Assembly: GCA_021823555.1 (NCBI GenBank)
Contig: JAKANW010000085.1
Coordinates: forward strand, 1-8,625
DNA from: Chloroflexota bacterium
GTDB taxonomy: Bacteria; Chloroflexota; Anaerolineae; Anaerolineales; Villigracilaceae
Length of the DNA: 8,625 bases
Direction: 5' to 3'
Shown: positions 6,238 to 8,625 of the stretch, one piece after another
Layout: every line of letters begins with the position of its first letter
How positions within the stretch are numbered: the first letter of the stretch is position 1
Position numbers and translations under genes: made by a program
The notes under the pieces: generated by a model
Told to the model about the DNA's origin: nothing
The model's input: the letters and a program-made list of their open reading frames with translations, nothing else
The model's database searches: none

Positions 6238-7596
6238 TTATTTCGCAAACTCGCCAATGATGCGTGCCATGTGGCGGGCGTGCTTGAGATACAGATCCAC
6301 GTGGATGTTTTCGTTGGGGGCGTGGGCGCGCGCATCGGGGTGACCCAGGCCTCCGGTCGCGACGGGCAGGCCCAGGTCGTGCACGAACGGGTGGCTGGGG
6401 CCGGAGCCGCCGGTCATCGGGACGAGAGTCATGGTCACGCCGAACACGTCTTTGGCTGTCGCCGCCACCATCTGGATGAACGGGTCATCCGGGTCCGTGC
6501 GGGCCGGGGCGTCGCCGCCCAGGTCAGTGATCTGCACGTCCGTGAAGCCCTCGGCATCCAGGTGGGCGCGCAGTTTCTTCAGAATATCCTTTGGGTCCTG
6601 GTTCGGTACGAGCCGGAAATCCACTTTGGCCGAAGCGCGCGCCGGCAGGACGGTCTTCGAGCCGGGGCCCTGGTAGCCGCTGGTCAGGCCGCAGATGGTG
6701 CAGGTGGGCGTGAAGACTTCTTCGATTTTCAAGTCCGTGCCGCCGGCCAGGCCTTTGATGAAGTACGGCACGCCATAGCGGGATTTGTATTCATCGGCCG
6801 GGTCGGGCAAGGCGGACATCAATTCCCGGTCACGCGCCGACGGAGGCTGGATGCCGTCATAGAAGCCGGGGATGCGCACCCGTTCGTCCGGCCCTTTGAG
6901 CGTATTCAACGCCCAGACCAAGCGCCAAGCCGCGTTGGGGAAGATGCTGCCTCCCAGGCCGGAGTGTACGTCAGTTGAGAGCAAGTCTACAGAAAGTTCA
7001 ACGTATTGAATGCCGCGCAGACCGAGATATTGCATGGGCGTGTCGGTGTGATCCACGCCGCCGAACTCCCACATGCAGGCATCCGCTTTGAGCAGGTCTT
7101 TGTGGTCGAGCACAAACTGGACTAGGTTGACGCTGGCCGTCTCTTCCTCGCCCTCGATGATGAATTTGACATTGCAGGGCAGTTCGCCTTCGGCGTCGAG
7201 CAGGGCGTCAATGGCGAAGAGACGCGAGACGATGTGCCCTTTGTCGTCGCTGATGCCGCGCCCGTACATCTTGCCATCCCGCAGGCTGGGTTCAAAGGGC
7301 GGGGTCTCCCACAGTTCGAGCGGCTCCGGCGGTTGGACATCGTAGTGGTTGTAGATCAACAGGGTCTTGTCGCTTTTGCCTTTACGTTCGGCGGTGACAA
7401 CAGGGGAACCGGGCGTCGGGTGGATTTGTGCTGTAAAGCCGCGCTGTCGGAGCATGTTTGCTACCAGCGCGGCGCACTCGTCCAGGCCGAGTTTTTGCGC
7501 TGAAACGCTGGGCTGCGCCACCAGCCGTCCAAGCTCGGCCAGGCTCTGGTCGAGGTGCGAGGCGAGATAGTCATCCACTTTTTGATAGTCGGGCAT
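6238..7596 (-). CDS. M20-family metallopeptidase (dipeptidase/carnosinase-like)
   Basis: Predicted cytoplasmic di-zinc exopeptidase of 452 residues, a normal length for the M20 dipeptidase branch. Visible motifs: NHYDVQPP with metal ligand His84 and adjacent Asp86; GRGISDDKGH with bridging Asp117; EGEEETAS, where Glu151 would be the catalytic base and Glu152 a metal ligand; HSGLGG (His211) in the inserted dimerisation domain; and the C-terminal His425 in AHAPNENI. There is no signal peptide. The family hydrolyses dipeptides, aminoacyl-histidines and related amides; the exact substrate is not readable. AGGAGA (7606-7601) precedes the ATG by 4 nt. The gene lies 10 bp after the VTT gene and 8 bp before the sensor kinase, so it is likely co-expressed with the two-component system. 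This would fit a peptide/amino-acid utilisation role. Confidence 0.93.
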   Translation of the reverse strand: MPDYQKVDDYLASHLDQSLAELGRLVAQPSVSAQKLGLDECAALVANMLRQRGFTAQIHPTPGSPVVTAERKGKSDKTLLIYNHYDVQPPEPLELWETPPFEPSLRDGKMYGRGISDDKGHIVSRLFAIDALLDAEGELPCNVKFIIEGEEETASVNLVQFVLDHKDLLKADACMWEFGGVDHTDTPMQYLGLRGIQYVELSVDLLSTDVHSGLGGSIFPNAAWRLVWALNTLKGPDERVRIPGFYDGIQPPSARDRELMSALPDPADEYKSRYGVPYFIKGLAGGTDLKIEEVFTPTCTICGLTSGYQGPGSKTVLPARASAKVDFRLVPNQDPKDILKKLRAHLDAEGFTDVQITDLGGDAPARTDPDDPFIQMVAATAKDVFGVTMTLVPMTGGSGPSHPFVHDLGLPVATGGLGHPDARAHAPNENIHVDLYLKHARHMARIIGEFAK

Positions 7597-7606
7597 GGGG
7601 TCTCCT

Positions 7607-8257
7607 TTATTTCACGTAATTGAGCAGCCAGTGGATCGAGTACGCGCCGGCGTATGCAATGGAAGTCATTTTGATCAACTGGCCGATCCAGCAGAACAAC
7701 AGGAATTTCCAGAGCGGTATTTTGGCCGCGCCCGCAGCAACACCAGCCAGGTCAAAAAATGGATTGGGGATGGCAGCCAGAACGAGGATGGCCCAACCGC
7801 CAAATTTTTTCACCCAGGGTTGGATGCGGTTATAGATGTTTGATCGTTCGACAATGGCCTGCCCGCTGAAGCCGGCCAGGAAACCGGAAAGCTCGCCCAG
7901 CGCGCCGCCCGTGCCTGCTGCCAGTCCCACGCCCAGCGGATGAAAGGCGCTGCCCATGGCAAAGACCACGGCCACGCCAGGCGCGGGCAGAAAGACAGTG
8001 GCGTTTGACATCAGCGCGATCAGGAAAATTCCCGGATAGCCCAGGGCTGCGAACTCATTCACGCGGTCACGGATGCTGAATACGAGCAGTGTGACGCCAA
8101 TCACGGCCAGCAGGGCCATGGCGCGCAAAACGTTCGTTTGCCAGGCGCGCGCTTTGGGCGTTGGCGCAGAGTCAACAGCGTTCACAGAGAGGTTATCTTC
8201 CTTGCTCTGTGAACGCTGTGGATCGTTGCGGGCGTTAGCTTTCTTCGATGGCGACAC
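7607..8257 (-). CDS. VTT/DedA-superfamily membrane protein with a VMP1-like signature
   Basis: Integral membrane protein of up to 216 residues. After a charged, poorly conserved N-terminus (1-45) comes TM1 (about 46-62), a re-entrant region with [11 protein letters not shown] (84-94), [12 protein letters not shown] (118-129), the diagnostic [10 protein letters not shown] (163-172), and [17 protein letters not shown] (181-197) forming a late membrane helix. VTT proteins (DedA, TVP38, TMEM41B, VMP1) are linked to lipid scrambling or undecaprenyl-phosphate/lipid carrier recycling; function in this subgroup is not established. The start is uncertain. The GTG at 8257 overlaps the upstream gene by 23 bp and has no Shine-Dalgarno; a GTG at 8185 and the ATG at 8119 (170 residues, trimming the first helix) are alternatives. 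A 15-bp hairpin lies within the N-terminal coding region. Confidence 0.85.
   Translation of the reverse strand: MSPSKKANARNDPQRSQSKEDNLSVNAVDSAPTPKARAWQTNVLRAMALLAVIGVTLLVFSIRDRVNEFAALGYPGIFLIALMSNATVFLPAPGVAVVFAMGSAFHPLGVGLAAGTGGALGELSGFLAGFSGQAIVERSNIYNRIQPWVKKFGGWAILVLAAIPNPFFDLAGVAAGAAKIPLWKFLLFCWIGQLIKMTSIAYAGAYSIHWLLNYVK
8175..8219 (-). repeat. Perfect 15-bp inverted repeat at the PPIase/VTT junction
   Basis: ACAGCGTTCACAGAG (8175-8189) and CTCTGTGAACGCTGT (8205-8219) are exact reverse complements around a 15-nt loop. In the transcript the structure begins 15 nt after the isomerase stop codon. It has no T-run on its downstream side, so a simple intrinsic terminator is unlikely. If the VTT protein starts at 8257, the structure lies within its codons 13-28; if it starts further on, the repeat is in a short intergenic leader. 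It could set the expression ratio of the flanking genes by attenuation or mRNA processing. Confidence 0.75.
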
Positions 8258-8625
8258 GGAGGATCTTCACGCCGGGATATTCGGGGCGCATCGGGTCACG
8301 CGGCGGGATGGACATGAGCACATCCATCCCCTCCACCACCTGGCCAAAGACACTGTGCTTCCCGTCCAGCCAGGGGGTGGGAACGTGGGTGATGAAGAAC
8401 TGCGAGCCGTTCGTGCCGGGACCGGCATTGGCCATGGAAAGGATGCCGGGCTTGTCGTGCTTCAGGCTGGGGTGGAACTCATCCGCAAAGCGATAGCCCG
8501 GGCCGCCGCTGCCTTTTCCGGTGGGGTCGCCGCCCTGGACCATGAAATTCTCGATCACACGGTGGAAGATGATACCTTCATAGAAGCCTTCTCGTGACAG
8601 GAAGACGAAGTTATTGACGGTCTTG
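8235..8625 (-). CDS. Cyclophilin-type peptidyl-prolyl cis-trans isomerase (5' end missing, enters from right edge)
   Basis: Folding catalyst that isomerises Xaa-Pro peptide bonds. The visible 129 codons (starting [10 protein letters not shown]) cover most of the cyclophilin fold; the N-terminus, and any signal peptide, lies outside the window, so cytoplasmic versus exported location is open. Every active-site residue of human cyclophilin A can be matched: Arg in FHRVI, Phe-Met and Gln in FMVQGGD, Ala-Asn in [15 protein letters not shown], the second Phe of that motif, Trp-Leu in TPWLDGKH, and its His. It should therefore be catalytically active, and the tryptophan predicts cyclosporin sensitivity. 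It ends with TAA at 8237-8235 and is followed on the same strand by the VTT gene. The GTG in the middle of FHRVIENF (8558) is an internal codon, not the start. Confidence 0.95.
   Translation of the reverse strand, partial: KTVNNFVFLSREGFYEGIIFHRVIENFMVQGGDPTGKGSGGPGYRFADEFHPSLKHDKPGILSMANAGPGTNGSQFFITHVPTPWLDGKHSVFGQVVEGMDVLMSIPPRDPMRPEYPGVKILRVAIEES

Noticed and set aside
6142..6978. 278-codon open frame on the plus strand antisense to the peptidase gene
   Set aside because: It overlaps the conserved M20 catalytic region on the other strand and has low-complexity Gly/Ala/Arg/Val composition typical of an antisense shadow.
1..8625. Defence system, prophage, CRISPR array, insertion sequence or tRNA
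   Set aside because: No transposase, integrase, nuclease, short spaced repeats, terminal inverted repeats or tRNA-like cloverleaf was seen. The genes are conserved housekeeping, transport and signalling families on one strand.

Overview
The window carries eight protein-coding genes. All lie on the minus strand, so transcription runs from the right edge to the left edge. Base composition is moderately GC-rich. The solute-binding lipoprotein has a long Pro/Thr/Ala/Gln linker straight after its lipobox cysteine, and the sensor kinase is a large Cache-HAMP-GAF-PAS protein. That style suggests an environmental bacterium such as a Chloroflexota (Anaerolineae-type) member. This assignment is an inference from protein style; there is no rRNA or other phylogenetic marker here.

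In order of transcription: (1) the C-terminal part of a cyclophilin-type peptidyl-prolyl isomerase, entering from the right edge (8625-8235); (2) a VTT/DedA-superfamily membrane protein whose signature resembles eukaryotic VMP1 (8257-7607, start uncertain); (3) an M20-family metallo-dipeptidase (7596-6238); (4) a 900-residue hybrid-input sensor histidine kinase (6229-3527); (5) its OmpR/KdpE-like response regulator (3530-2841); then a 141-bp AT-rich intergenic region; (6) a family-5-type amino-acid ABC transporter binding lipoprotein (2699-1395); (7) the LivH-type permease (1316-453); (8) the start of the LivM-type permease, running off the left edge (456-1). The ATPase genes livG and livF would be expected just beyond the left edge.

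Genes 1-5 are tightly packed, with gaps of 10 and 8 bp and overlaps of 23 and 4 bp, and look co-transcribed. Genes 6-8 form a second unit. The region between the units contains a direct repeat, TTTATA-N5-TTTATA (11-bp periodicity), abutting a TTGACC -35-like hexamer. This is the arrangement expected of an OmpR/KdpE-type activator site. The simplest reading is a peptide/amino-acid acquisition locus: the peptidase hydrolyses small peptides, the two-component system senses an extracellular ligand, and the regulator drives the neighbouring amino-acid importer. The regulatory link is a hypothesis based on position and motif.

Two perfect inverted repeats (1353-1380 and 8175-8219) sit at gene junctions. 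Neither has a following T-tract, so they look more like mRNA-processing or attenuation structures than classical terminators. I saw no RNA genes, mobile elements, CRISPR arrays or clear evidence of gene transfer. Most of the window is ordinary transport and signalling DNA; the intergenic promoter region and the VMP1-like protein are the parts most worth a second look.
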